Assembly: GCA_052387115.1 (NCBI GenBank)
Contig: JBQTJM010000040.1
Coordinates: 1-40,281 of the forward strand
Length of the DNA: 40,281 bases
Reading direction: 5' to 3'
DNA from: JACCXJ01 sp052387115
Lineage (GTDB): Bacteria > Pseudomonadota > Gammaproteobacteria > JACCXJ01
Part shown: positions 31,537 through 40,035 of the stretch, in pieces
Layout: every line of letters begins with the position of its first letter
Numbering within the stretch: the stretch's first letter is position 1
Made by a program: the position numbers and the translations under genes
Notes under the pieces: generated by a model
Told to the model about the DNA's origin: nothing
Databases searched by the model: none
Seen by the model: only the letters and a program-made list of their open reading frames with translations

Positions 31537-33473
31537 GACTGCTCCTCGGCGGTGAGTTCCTCGGGGACATAGCGGTAGACGACTGGCGGGGCGCCCTCCA
31601 GCAAACGGAACTGCTCCGGGAACCGCCGCGCGCAACCGGCCAGCCGGGCTTCGCTTTCGCCTAGTTTGGCCGCCGCGTCTACCAGTTTCGCAATGAGACG
31701 TTCTTCCAGGAACTCCAATAGTGCTTGACGCAGCCACAGGTCCGGATCGCTCGCCGCCGATGGCGTGGTGCCGAGGAGCTCCTCCGCCAGCTCGCGCAAT
31801 TCCGGACTCAAGTGCGCGCTTAACCAGTCGCGAACGGCATCGGGCGCGAGCGTCTCCCCGCGGCAGTGGAGATCGCCCGCCTGGGCCTCGGCCAGCATTT
31901 CCCGTAATACGGCCAGCACCGCAAATGCCTCCTCACTGGGTTGTAGGAAGCGAGCGCCCGCGCGGGTCAGTTCATCAAGGTACTGCTTCGTCCGCTGCGC
32001 CGTCTTAGGAAGCGGCAGCCTGGGGTGCCGCACCAACACGAGGCTCGACGCCGAAAGCCGCTGACCCGCGCCCTTCAAGCGCCGCAAACGCCCCGCCAGA
32101 CTCGTCATGTTGCGGTGATTGCAGAGGCTGATGTGCAGGGTCCGCCCGTCGCCCGCGAAGCTGAGCTCCACATCGGCCGCGGGGGGATCTGCACGCTGCC
32201 AAGCGCTGCCGGAGAGTCGCAAAGCGTCCGGTAGAGCGGTGTGGAGGATACCGTCGGCGTCCGTCTCGGTACCCTCTTGCAGTTGCTTCTCACGACGTTC
32301 CGTCCAGATGCGTTCAAGGAACTCGCCCGTGGTCTCCATAGGCGCCGCAGCTCCCCTGGCTCGTTCGTAGAGATCACGGCAGTGCGTGATGAGCCGTCGC
32401 GCCGGACAGCCGTCCAGTCGGATGAGGGTCTGAAGGTCCTTCTCGTCCAACGGCCATAATGGGGACTCGTGTTTCTTTCGCAGCTCCGCAAGTTCCGCGA
32501 CGGCGTCCAGCCGCTGCCGGACGAGTGCCTGCGCCTGGTCGAGGTTCAGCGGCTTGAGCTCGGAGCGCGTCTTGAAGACCCGGTCTCGGTCTGCGCCATA
32601 AACATAGTCGATGAGCTCGTTAAAATGCGCCGTCTGGATGCACGAGATCAGCGCCAGATGATCCGCGTGGTCGTGTAGCCCTGCGCCCATCCGCCCGAAA
32701 GCCTCGAAGCCCGTCTTCTTGCCGCCCTCGGCTTCGAGCGCCTCGATCTGATCGAAACAGAAGATGAACGGAGAGGGTCTAGCCAGCCGGCACAGCGCCA
32801 GCACGACACGGCGCGCTCGTCCTTCAGCGTCCTCGTCTTCGTCCGGATCGCTGGTGACAACGCCAAGTCGTTCCAGGACGCTCTCCGGGAGCGAATCTCC
32901 TCGCAACCAGGCATGCGCCTCCAGCCGATGGCGAGCGAGCAAGAGATGCGTGAGGATGGTGGCCAAGTTTCGGTCCTTCACCGTCTGGTCCAGGAATTCC
33001 GTGATGCCCTCCTCGTCCCCCTTCGACCGCTGGAACGACTCGGCTGGCAGACCGACGCCGCTGCCCGCCTCGTTGAGGGTCTCGATGCGCCGTTCCAGGA
33101 GCCATTCCAGGCAGGAGCGTTCACCGATCTCGCGCCGCAGGTCCTCGACGACCTGCTCGCGCACGTGGCGCCAGAGCCGCCGCGGGGTAGTATCGAGGCG
33201 CACATAGACGAAGATGGCGAGCGCCCCCGGATCGCGGCGGATGCGGTCTTCGAGATACATACGAAGCCGGGCGAGGAGGTGCGTCTTTCCGCTGCCAGGG
33301 ACGCCGTTGAGCAGCACGGACGCGCTGTGCCGCCCCACGCGCGCCTGTTCGACCGCATGTAGACACGCATCGAAGGCTTCGGCGTTTATCTTCTCGACGT
33401 CACCTTCGGGATCGTGGCGCGCGTCGGGCAGAACCGAACCCTGGAAGGGATTCTGCGCCGGAAGCGCGTTCAT
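31533..33473 (-). CDS. P-loop ATPase (AAA+/STAND-like) of the translocase-nuclease operon
   Basis: The 646-residue protein has a Walker A motif GVPGSGKT at 57-64 and a Walker B-like FIFCFDQIEALE with D241 and E244. The latter sits after a long helical insert that includes an acidic DPDEDEDAEG segment. The sensor-like ISCIQTAHF follows. The C-terminal 350 residues are helical with no recognisable domain. The layout fits an ORC/AAA+ or STAND-type switch that could detect invading DNA or load the FtsK-type motor. It lies eight bases after the winged-helix-like gene and shares four bases with the nuclease-translocase gene. Confidence 0.8.
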   Translation of the reverse strand: MNALPAQNPFQGSVLPDARHDPEGDVEKINAEAFDACLHAVEQARVGRHSASVLLNGVPGSGKTHLLARLRMYLEDRIRRDPGALAIFVYVRLDTTPRRLWRHVREQVVEDLRREIGERSCLEWLLERRIETLNEAGSGVGLPAESFQRSKGDEEGITEFLDQTVKDRNLATILTHLLLARHRLEAHAWLRGDSLPESVLERLGVVTSDPDEDEDAEGRARRVVLALCRLARPSPFIFCFDQIEALEAEGGKKTGFEAFGRMGAGLHDHADHLALISCIQTAHFNELIDYVYGADRDRVFKTRSELKPLNLDQAQALVRQRLDAVAELAELRKKHESPLWPLDEKDLQTLIRLDGCPARRLITHCRDLYERARGAAAPMETTGEFLERIWTERREKQLQEGTETDADGILHTALPDALRLSGSAWQRADPPAADVELSFAGDGRTLHISLCNHRNMTSLAGRLRRLKGAGQRLSASSLVLVRHPRLPLPKTAQRTKQYLDELTRAGARFLQPSEEAFAVLAVLREMLAEAQAGDLHCRGETLAPDAVRDWLSAHLSPELRELAEELLGTTPSAASDPDLWLRQALLEFLEERLIAKLVDAAAKLGESEARLAGCARRFPEQFRLLEGAPPVVYRYVPEELTAEEQS

Positions 33474-33480
33474 GGATCGC

Positions 33481-34329
33481 TCACCTCGCTAACAAACCGG
33501 CAGCAACGTAATAATGCCCCCGACCGTCCGTGACGAGGTCATAGCGTTCGTCTTCGTCGATCGCAGCCGCATGGTCGTGGTAGTGGAGATGAACGCATCC
33601 CGCATCCCGCAGGGCCAGGATGGCCGCGTCGAACTCCGGTTTGGCAATGAAGGTGAGACGACGCAGCTCGCGCAGCGGAATCGCACCACCGGTGGAGGCC
33701 AGCCGCATGATGCCCAAAAGGCGCCGCGGCATGTCCCTCAGGCCATCATCGCCTAGGCTATCATCGGTGCGCGTTGGGGCGTCCGCTCCGCCGAACAACC
33801 GGCGTGCGGCTTGGTCCAGTTGCTCTAGAGGAAATCCGCGCCTGGCGAGGGTTGAGCTTTCATCCCCGAAGGCCTTAAGCGTCTTCTTCAGAAGCTGTTG
33901 CGGTGCCGGCGGCTGCAAGGCCCAACGCAATGTTGAACCCGCCAGCGGCGGATGAAGGTAGGCTTGCCTTCCCCCCACCAGCTCCTTCAAGGGTGCCTCG
34001 AGCGCCTTGGCGCTCAGGCCCCACGCCTTGAGCTTCTTGGCGATCTCCGTAGCCGACTGCGGCTCTGGATGCAATGCCTCGACGATCTTCGCGCGCATGA
34101 GCACGTCGGGCTCGTGGATCCAATATTTCTCCGATTTACCCGCCCCTGGCCAGCGGTGCACCCGCCCCTCGGCTACGAGCCATAGCACGGCGTCCCGCAG
34201 ACTGTTCTGCATCCGGAAAGGCTTGGTCAGGGTCCGCTTCAGGGCCGCCAGGGTGAGCGGCCCGGGCGCACGCTCGAAGGCCGCCAGAACAACGGCGGAC
34301 AGGTCGGAGGATGGAATATCCAACGGCAT
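33481..34329 (-). CDS. Winged-helix-like protein, first gene of the translocase-nuclease operon
   Basis: The 282-residue protein from ATG 34329 (MPLDIPSSDLSAVVLAAFER) contains several stretches with winged-helix character. Examples are PLTLAALKRTLTKPFRMQNS with LRDAVLWLVAEGRVHRW, SATEIAKKLKAWGLSAKALE, and PLRELRRLTFIAKPEFDAAI with LALRDAGCVHLHYHD. No enzymatic motif is visible. Serial winged helices suggest DNA binding, either target recognition or autoregulation. A GAGAGGGG lies upstream of the start. The name is descriptive; I do not recognise a named family. Confidence 0.65.
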   Translation of the reverse strand: MPLDIPSSDLSAVVLAAFERAPGPLTLAALKRTLTKPFRMQNSLRDAVLWLVAEGRVHRWPGAGKSEKYWIHEPDVLMRAKIVEALHPEPQSATEIAKKLKAWGLSAKALEAPLKELVGGRQAYLHPPLAGSTLRWALQPPAPQQLLKKTLKAFGDESSTLARRGFPLEQLDQAARRLFGGADAPTRTDDSLGDDGLRDMPRRLLGIMRLASTGGAIPLRELRRLTFIAKPEFDAAILALRDAGCVHLHYHDHAAAIDEDERYDLVTDGRGHYYVAAGLLAR

Positions 34330-34480
34330 CTCTGTATTTCCCCTCTCGCTAGGTGGAGTTATGTTGTAGCGCGTTTGGGCGCGCAGCCGGTCGCTTGAAC
34401 GTTGTGCATCAAACTGGACGAGCACTCGACACACACGCCGCTTGCCAGCCCAACCGATGGGGTACTGCGCGTACTTGGTT

Positions 34481-34633
34481 TCAGGCGGCTAATGGGTTCT
34501 GCCAACGCAATCCAGAGAATCTGCCGAAATCCCCGTCATTGAGTTGTGTATCGAGCCACTCTCGGGCCTTCTCATGTTGGGGGAAGGTGCTGACGTGGGC
34601 GTAGATGAGGAGATTCGCGTCGACGAGGATCAT
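34481..34633 (-). pseudogene. Truncated VapC-type PIN toxin
   Basis: The frame starts MILVDANLLIYAHVSTFPQHEKAREWLD, a clear VapC N terminus with the first catalytic aspartate. It stops after 50 residues, whereas VapC proteins have about 130-140. The remaining PIN acidic residues are absent. Its ATG overlaps the vapB stop (ATGA). It is probably inactive. Confidence 0.8.
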
Positions 34634-34878
34634 TTGAAGGCTTCGCCTTCGGCGAGCGTAAGCACATCCGCGATGTTATCGACGCTTCCGATGCGGCAAG
34701 GCCCAGGGACTACCGCTGTGGTCCGAAACGGATGACGCTGCTCCGGCCGCTTATTGAGCTGCTTCAGGCCCCGGCGCAGGGCTTCATTCACCAAGACCTT
34801 TGGACTCTCGTCACGGCTTCGCCGTAAGCGCTCCAAGGCCGCCGCAACGTCATCATCGAGTGTCAGCGTCGTTCTCAT
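34630..34878 (-). CDS. VapB-type ribbon-helix-helix antitoxin
   Basis: The 82-residue protein begins MRTTLTLDDDVAAALERLRRSRDESPKVLVNEALRRGLKQL, an RHH antitoxin domain. Its C-terminal arm (VDNIADVLTLAEGEAFK) would normally bind VapC. ATG at 34878 is chosen over the longer frame from 34914. Its partner toxin is truncated, so this antitoxin may be an orphan kept for autoregulation or by chance. Confidence 0.82.
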   Translation of the reverse strand: MRTTLTLDDDVAAALERLRRSRDESPKVLVNEALRRGLKQLNKRPEQRHPFRTTAVVPGPCRIGSVDNIADVLTLAEGEAFK

Positions 34879-35062
34879 GTATCTAAGCATAAGAATTATA
34901 TCGATCTCGAACAATGAGCGTGACCCCGATCACACCGGGCACGAGCAACCAGAGGGGCCCACATAGTACCCGAGCGTCCACCCGGCAGTAAACGATGGTA
35001 TCATGGATCCGTCTCTTGTGGTTCATGATGAGGCCCTCCTATGCAACCCCCCTTTTCCGTTC

Positions 35063-35830
35063 TCAAGTGCGTGTGTTGGACCACGCGGCAGGCGTTCTCA
35101 CTAGTTCGGGTCTGACCCCGATCCCGATCAGCCGGGCTGGGATCCGGGTCAGGACCCGGAAACGCGCGAGGAGCTGAAGAAGCAACGGCGGCGAGAGCGG
35201 GCCGGTGCCACGTAGCACGCGACTAATGACCCGATTCTGCACGAGGAGTTGGAACCGTTGGGTGACGCGAGTCGGCCACTCGCGCCGCCACTGGACCCCG
35301 CGCAGATCCTCGGTAGTCAGCCGGCCCGCGCGTAATGGCGCCGCCAACAGATTCGCGGTAGCGACCGCATCCTGAATCGCGAGATTGATGCCCACGCCGC
35401 CGACCGGGGACATCGCGTGCGCCGCATCGCCGATGCAGAGGAGGCCTGGGCGATACTCGAGGCAGCCGATCGACCTGGACGGTGAGCAGTTTGATGGTGT
35501 CCCACTCCTGCAGTTCGCCGACGCGGTCGGCCGCAAACGGCGCGAGCTGCGCCACGCTGTCGCGGAACGCCGGTAGCCCTCTCTCCCGGACCTGCTCGAG
35601 CGACCCCTTCGGGATCACGTAGCCGCACTGCCAGTAGTCGCCCCGGTTCAGCATGATGAAGATCCGTCCCATCTCGAAGCGGGCCACGGGACCTTCCGAA
35701 TCGCTGACCGTCTGGACAGACGGAACCACAGCACCTCCCTGGGCGCACCGAACTCATCCACCTTCAAGCCAGCAATCGTCCGGACGACCGAGTGCCGGCC
35801 GTCGGCGCCGACGACGAGGCTTGCGCCTTG
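35063..35830 (-). pseudogene. Fragment of FAD-dependent (PHBH/UbiH-like) monooxygenase
   Basis: Frames together give ASLVVGADGRHSVVRTIAGL, KVDEFGAPREVLWFRL, MGRIFIMLNRGDYWQCGYVI and the FAD-site block LLCIGDAAHAMSPVGGVGIN. A C-terminal helical region ending LVRTPAAWSN follows. Frame shifts occur near 35710 and 35475, and the N-terminal Rossmann GXGXXG motif is missing beyond 35830, where unrelated sequence begins. It is a pseudogene of an aromatic-hydroxylase-like flavoprotein. Confidence 0.8.
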
Positions 35831-35960
35831 TTGAGGAGCATTTGTGCAGCGCCGCTCTTAGAGAGCTGAAAGAACGACTGCGGGCGGACACGGTGGCGAA
35901 AGTTAGAGTTGAAGTCGAAGGCGACGAAGAAGGCGACGCTACGTCCAAGTGAGGTTGTCC

Positions 35961-36588
35961 ATGAAAACCATGTGGGAGGACTTTGGTTTCACGCAGACCC
36001 CATACCGGGTCGAACCGTTGGGGGCCAATGCATAATAGAGCGAAGAGTGCGAGTTTATCGCAACCGTACGGACGCCGTCAGCCCTCTCTCGAAGAGCATT
36101 CACGATCTTCTCTTCAAGGCCGCGTGCGGCGAGATTCGTTTCGTCTTCGACACGGCCAACACGTTGGTACAGAAGATCGTTGCGAAGGTTCGCCTAGGTG
36201 TTAGCGGGAAGTTAGGGAATAGCGTCGCGGCTCCTAGCGTCATAGAGCAGGTACTGACGGACGCGCTAAAAGAAGTGTTGATCGATAACCAGATTCCTGA
36301 CGAGTTCTCAATGCGGTTCCTGAGGAGGATGACGGACGATGCTACCAGCGACCTTCGAAAGAGCCCTCAGAACGTCGCGCGGCTGAAGCTGATTGGCGAG
36401 CGAGCGATCACCAAGGAGGACTATGAAATGAACGCTTCGGTTTCAGATCTGCTGATGAGTTCGTGAGTGACTTCCTCGATCCGCTGCTCTACCAAGGCTT
36501 CTTAGGTCGTCAGGTTACGCCGAGCGAGCAGACCTACAGCTTAAAGGGATTTGCGTGGGTTTGTCGCGAACTTGGATTGCTGCAATAG
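35961..36588 (+). pseudogene. Relic of a larger protein, possibly an ATPase
   Basis: A start with GTGAGG upstream gives MKTMWEDFGFTQTPYRVEPL and stops at 36033. Another frame then reads a helical region (IRFVFDTANTLVQKIVAKVR and VIEQVLTDALKEVLIDNQIP, ending ITKEDYEMNASVSD). After a shift near 36460 it ends DEFVSDFLDPLLYQGFLGRQ, then TYSLKGFAWVCRELGLLQ with stop. The opening resembles the N terminus of some P-loop ATPases and the tail a winged helix. No P-loop is present, so an internal deletion is likely. Identification is tentative. Confidence 0.45.
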
Positions 36589-36900
36589 CGGGCCGTTGAA
36601 CAGGTCCGATCGGAGGGCGGTAGGGATTTTCATTGCGGGTGGATCAAGGAGCGGACAAGAACGCGAGAATGCTGCCAACCCACAATCCACATGAAACCCC
36701 GTGCCGGTCGGCCGGGGAGTTATCCCGCTCCGCGTCTCCCGGCGTGGCCGGGGAGGAGTGCGGGACGCCGCTCGCGGGGAACTACGTGAACGCTTTCGAC
36801 ACGCGACACCGCTTTCGCCCGGCCACAGTGCACGGCCTCGGGGAGAGGCTGGACCCGGAGCCATATTGGCGCCACCGGCAGGTCCATACAGGTAGAACCC
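36589..36900. other. Gap without recognisable gene
   Basis: Open frames on both strands show no family resemblance. The last part, near 36855, resembles the sequence just upstream of the second DUF1778 relic at about 39988 (GGACCCGGA, a GGCACCACCG/GGCGCCACCG-like stretch, then CATGCTAGAGAC). It may be an old antitoxin promoter region. Confidence 0.35.
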
Positions 36901-37082
36901 ATGCTAGAGACGACCAAAGACCGCATCAGCACGCGGTGCTGGAAGGGGAGCGGATCATCCGCCTGAGCCGCCGGGGTTCGGAGGTGTTCTTCAAGGCCCT
37001 CGAAAAGCCTCCGGCCCCCAATGCACGGTTGAAGAAAGTCGTCGCCGCCTATAAGCGTTCGCCTTTGCATGCAGAGGATTGA
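36901..37082 (+). pseudogene. DUF1778 (TacA-like) antitoxin with internal deletion
   Basis: The sequence starts MLETTKDRIS, the usual N terminus of DUF1778 antitoxins. After a frame change it jumps to VLEGERIIRLSRRGSEVFFK and ALEKPPAPNARLKKVVAAYK, the usual C terminus. The central ribbon-helix-helix core is lost. No GNAT toxin gene follows. Confidence 0.75.
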
Positions 37083-37099
37083 GCGATTAAGCGGCCAGT

Positions 37100-37238
37100 C
37101 TAGTATCCCTCCAACTCTGAGAGGAGAGCCGGGCTCGTGGCAAGCATCACCTTGCCCTCCATTGCACGGAGAAGGATGTGGTGGCCCCTGCCAGAGCAGG
37201 CCGGCCACCACGACGTTGGTATCAAGTACTGGACGCAC
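37100..37238 (-). pseudogene. Truncated PIN-family toxin (COG1569-like)
   Basis: GTG at 37238 begins VRPVLDTNVVVAGLLWQG. After a one-base shift the reading continues HHILLRAMEGKVMLATSPALLSELEGY and then stops. The catalytic domain after the first helix pair is missing. The start overlaps the end of the upstream antitoxin. Confidence 0.8.
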
Positions 37239-37470
37239 GCCGACGCTCGTTGCGATAAGCTTTGACCTCGGCCTCGATCTCCTCTATCGACATCGGCGGG
37301 ATGTCGGCAGCGGCGAGTGTCGCCATCGCTTGGCGCAACTCCTCGACATGCTGGCGGCGCAAGGTTTCCCGCAACATCGATTCGATCGCTTCGGGCGTCA
37401 GCAATCCGGCCGCCTGTGCTTCTTCGGCGAGGCGGTCGGGCAGGGATAGTTTCAATTCCAGTGTAGTCAT
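37222..37470 (-). CDS. Antitoxin partner of the truncated PIN toxin
   Basis: The 82-residue protein reads MTTLELKLSLPDRLAEEAQAAGLLTPEAIESMLRETLRRQHVEEL and ends PPMSIEEIEAEVKAYRNERR. It looks like the short antitoxins that precede COG1569 PIN toxins. ATG at 37470 suits the family; the longer frame adds unrelated residues. It is intact, but its toxin is broken. Confidence 0.75.
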   Translation of the reverse strand: MTTLELKLSLPDRLAEEAQAAGLLTPEAIESMLRETLRRQHVEELRQAMATLAAADIPPMSIEEIEAEVKAYRNERRRASST

Positions 37471-37798
37471 GGTCAGTAGGTCCTGGCGATGGCTCGGGAA
37501 AATATTTGACATGTACCTCGACAAGCTCCGACTCTCTCCGGAAGCGCCGGGAAACTCCCTCCCCTGTCCGTGCTTTTTGCGGACGGGGGAAGGTAGGGGT
37601 GGGGGTCAGCGCCACACGCGCTGACCAAGCCCTTTCCCGACCGCGGCGCCTTTACCCCCACCCCAACCCTCCCCCGCTCCGCAGGGGAGGGGATCGGAAT
37701 CTCGCTCCCCGGCTCAGCTTGTACAACATGGGTTGTGCAAGAATCTAAGCGATGCCATTATGAACGAACCCGTACAGTTCGTGGAAGGCACCTTTGGG
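37471..37798. other. Gap with GC-rich inverted repeats
   Basis: No gene is seen. A hairpin-prone stretch (CCCCTGTCCG ... CGGACGGGGG, about 37560-37590) and a looser copy of the dispersed repeat (about 37655-37695, CCCCACCCCAACCCTCCCCC) are present. Confidence 0.45.
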
Positions 37799-38035
37799 CT
37801 AACAGAAATCCCGCGACACCGGCCGGAGCCCTCCGAGCAGGGCCGTTCGGTCTTCGAGCTTGCGGGCGATGAGATGGACGACCTCGGCCTCGCGTTGCAC
37901 CTCGCCGTCACCCCCATGAGCCTCGCCCCGAGCACGATGCGGCGCTCGCGCTCGAAGAGGCTGCTCCAGATGATGACGTTGAGCGGGCCGGTCTCATCTT
38001 CCGGGGTCAGGAACACTACGCCGCCCCGGGCTTGA
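37799..38035 (-). pseudogene. DnaE2 C-terminal fragment, first copy
   Basis: On the minus strand the frame reads GVVFLTPEDETGPLNVIIWS and SLFERERRIVLGARLMGVT. A one-base deletion then breaks the frame before the SRDFC-type end, which is still recognisable. It is about 90% identical to 38920-39142 and in the same orientation. The two copies flank the HigBA-type pair. Confidence 0.85.
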
Positions 38036-38066
38036 CATGTCCTATTTGGTATAGCCACACTATGGC

Positions 38067-38351
38067 ATGTGGCGCATCGAGGAGCACCGTCGAATAGACA
38101 AGCAACTTTCCGGTTCGGTGCCGCGCGAAATCCTGAAGCGGTACGAGAAGTGGAAGGATATTGTGGTGATCTCAGGCCCACCTGGCCTGCGTGCAATCAA
38201 GGGATTTCACGACGAAGCCCTTGTGGGCGAGTGGGAGGGCTATCGCGCCTCGCGCCTGGGAGATCGGTGGCGCGTGATCTATCGGGTGCTCTCCGAGCAG
38301 TTCTTGTTTCAGGTAGTGCATGTTACCCCTCACGATTACCGGAGGCCGTGA
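38067..38351 (+). CDS. RelE/HigB-type toxin
   Basis: The 94-residue protein starts MWRIEEHRRIDKQLSGSVPREILKRYEKWKDIV. It contains GLRAIKGFHDEALVGEWEGYRASRLGDRWRVIYRV and ends VVHVTPHDYRRP, a HigB/RelE-type mRNA-cleaving toxin. It is intact. It precedes its antitoxin (toxin-first order, as in higBA). Upstream lies TTGACA at 38032-38037 and a short inverted repeat ATAG-N5-CTAT at 38051-38063, a possible autoregulatory site. Confidence 0.88.
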   Translation: MWRIEEHRRIDKQLSGSVPREILKRYEKWKDIVVISGPPGLRAIKGFHDEALVGEWEGYRASRLGDRWRVIYRVLSEQFLFQVVHVTPHDYRRP

Positions 38352-38352
38352 A

Positions 38353-38613
38353 ATGAAAGAGTTTCGACCCGCGCGAAAGCGCATTGACGTTTCGGTTGGC
38401 GAATCGGTTCGCCTTATTCGCGAGTTGCAGGGGTTGAGCCAGAACCAGCTCGCTGCGTTGTCCGGTATCTCTCAAGCAACCCTATCGGCGATCGAAAACA
38501 ATCGCGTGCGCCTCGGGATAGAGCGGGCAAAGGTTCTCGCCCGGGCTCTCAAGTGTCACCCGGCCGTTCTTGTCTTCCCCGGCTGGGAAGTGCCACTTGA
38601 GTCTGCGGCATAA
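38353..38613 (+). CDS. XRE-family helix-turn-helix antitoxin
   Basis: ATG at 38353 lies one base after the toxin stop and has GGAGG at 38340-38344. The 86-residue protein has a Cro/C1-type HTH: VRLIRELQGLSQNQLAALSG, ISQATLSAIENNRVRLGIER and AKVLARALKCHPAVLVFPGW. It would neutralise the toxin and repress the operon. Confidence 0.9.
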   Translation: MKEFRPARKRIDVSVGESVRLIRELQGLSQNQLAALSGISQATLSAIENNRVRLGIERAKVLARALKCHPAVLVFPGWEVPLESAA

Positions 38614-38689
38614 CATTTCGGTCCATACGGACGCCTGAACAAGTGGCAATCACCGCGAACAAGACGCCCGTAGTATCAGCATGCGCTCG

Positions 38690-38887
38690 CGCGCCTCGCG
38701 ACCGATGTGCGTATACGAGCACATTGGTGCCAACCGCGAGCACCGATCAGCGGCCCGTAGATCTCGTCGCGGAGGTCACACCAGAGGGGATCGTCTGTCG
38801 TCGGGATCATCGGGCACGAACGGGGAGGGGCAGGCGCGCGTACGATGTGTACCAGTTCAGTTTCAGATGCAATTCCACGGTCGTCAT
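38690..38887 (-). pseudogene. Remnant of an antitoxin-PIN toxin pair
   Basis: On the minus strand, ATG 38887 starts MTTVELHLKLNWY, like the antitoxin at 37470, but the frame becomes unrelated and stops at 38807. Just downstream, ATG 38743 starts MLAVGTNVLVYAHRSRGARA, a PIN-domain N terminus with the first aspartate replaced by glycine (normally VDTN). It too is cut short. Both halves are defunct. Confidence 0.65.
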
Positions 38888-38919
38888 GGTCGGTAGTCTC
38901 TCCTTCACGGCAGCAGGGG

Positions 38920-39470
38920 CTAGCAGAAATCCCGCGACACCGTCCGGAGCCCCCCGAGCAGGGCCGTTCGGTCTTCGAGCTTGTGGGCGATGAGATGGAC
39001 GACCTCGCCCTCGCGTTGCACCTCGCCCGTCACCCCCATGAGCCTCGCCCCGAGCACGATGCGGCGCTCGCGCTCGAAGAGGCTGCTCCAGACGATGACG
39101 TTGAGCGGGCCGGTCTCGTCCTCGAGGGTCAGGAACACGACGCCCGTGGCCGTGCCCGGCCGCTGGCGGGTGATGACGAGGCCGGCGGCATGCGCGCGCC
39201 GGCCGTGGGTGAGCCGCAGTACCTCGCGGGCCGACTGGAAAGAGAGGCGTGTGAGCACGGGGCGCAGGAGTGCCAGGGGATGGCGGCGCAGCGTCAGACC
39301 CAGGCTCCCGTAGTCCGCAACGATGTCCTCGCCCTCGGTGGGCCTGCGCAACATCGGCACGGGCTCGGGGAGCGCGGGCATCTCTCCGAGCGGGAGCGGG
39401 GCCTCGATGCCGAGCACCTGCCAGGGGGCCTGATGGCGGTTGCCGCAAAGCCCCCGCAACGCCGTGCATA
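38920..39470 (-). pseudogene. DnaE2 C-terminal fragment, second copy
   Basis: The frame reads GNRHQAPWQVLGIEAPLPLG, then a conserved region with LRLTHGRRAHAAGLVITRQR, PGTATGVVFLTLEDETGPLN, GARLMGVTGEVQREGEVVHL and a normal C terminus SRDFC-stop. It is about 180 residues of a protein of about 1,000. The upstream end meets the DUF1156 relic on the other strand. DnaE2 is the SOS-mutagenesis polymerase; this piece lacks the polymerase domain. Confidence 0.88.
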
Positions 39471-39968
39471 CCGCCAGCAATTATCTCATCCCGAAGGGCC
39501 TGGACCGGCCCCTGTGGCGGCGGCTTCTGCCTGCGGAGCGGTTCTATCTCAAGGGCCTGGAGGTAGAGCGCCACGGCGAGCACCGGAGCGGCGTGTATCA
39601 GGAGTTTGCCCGTGGCTACGGGGTCAAGGAATACCGGGGGCTCCTCGAGAGCGGCGAGGCCAACCGCACGCGGCTCAAGACGCCGAGTGAATCCAAACGA
39701 GCCGATCTTGCGATCTTGCCAGCACCGGCTTCGGCGCGACCATCACGCGCCAGGTGCTATCGCCGTTGGCCGCGTCGCCGAGCACGACGAGGTCAAGGAC
39801 GGCATGACCTGGCTCAAGACCGAGGTGCCCCGCTACTGGCACCAGCGCCTCCACCGCCATCGTCCCCCTCCTCGATTATCTCGGCAAAGTAGACACCGAT
39901 CACTGGGGGCGGGATGCCGCCCGCCGCGCGGCTCTTACGCGGCGTCGTCGAAAACGACCCACGTGTAG
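39460..39968 (+). pseudogene. C-terminal relic of DUF1156 adenine-methylase-like defence protein
   Basis: Combined frames give NYLIPKGLDRPLWRRLLPAE, RFYLKGLEVERHGEHRSGVY, QEFARGYGVKEYRGLLESGE, then GFGATITRQVLSPLA, DGMTWLKTEVPRYWHQR, and IVPLLDYLGKVDTDHWGRDA. I recognise this as the C-terminal part of the large DUF1156 proteins found with anti-phage loci. At least two frameshifts and the missing N-terminal methylase domain show it is dead. Confidence 0.75.
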
Positions 39969-40035
39969 GGTGGGGGCGCTGCTGGACCCGGAATGGCACC
40001 ACCGTGCTAGACTCGTTTCGGAATCGCAGGCATCC

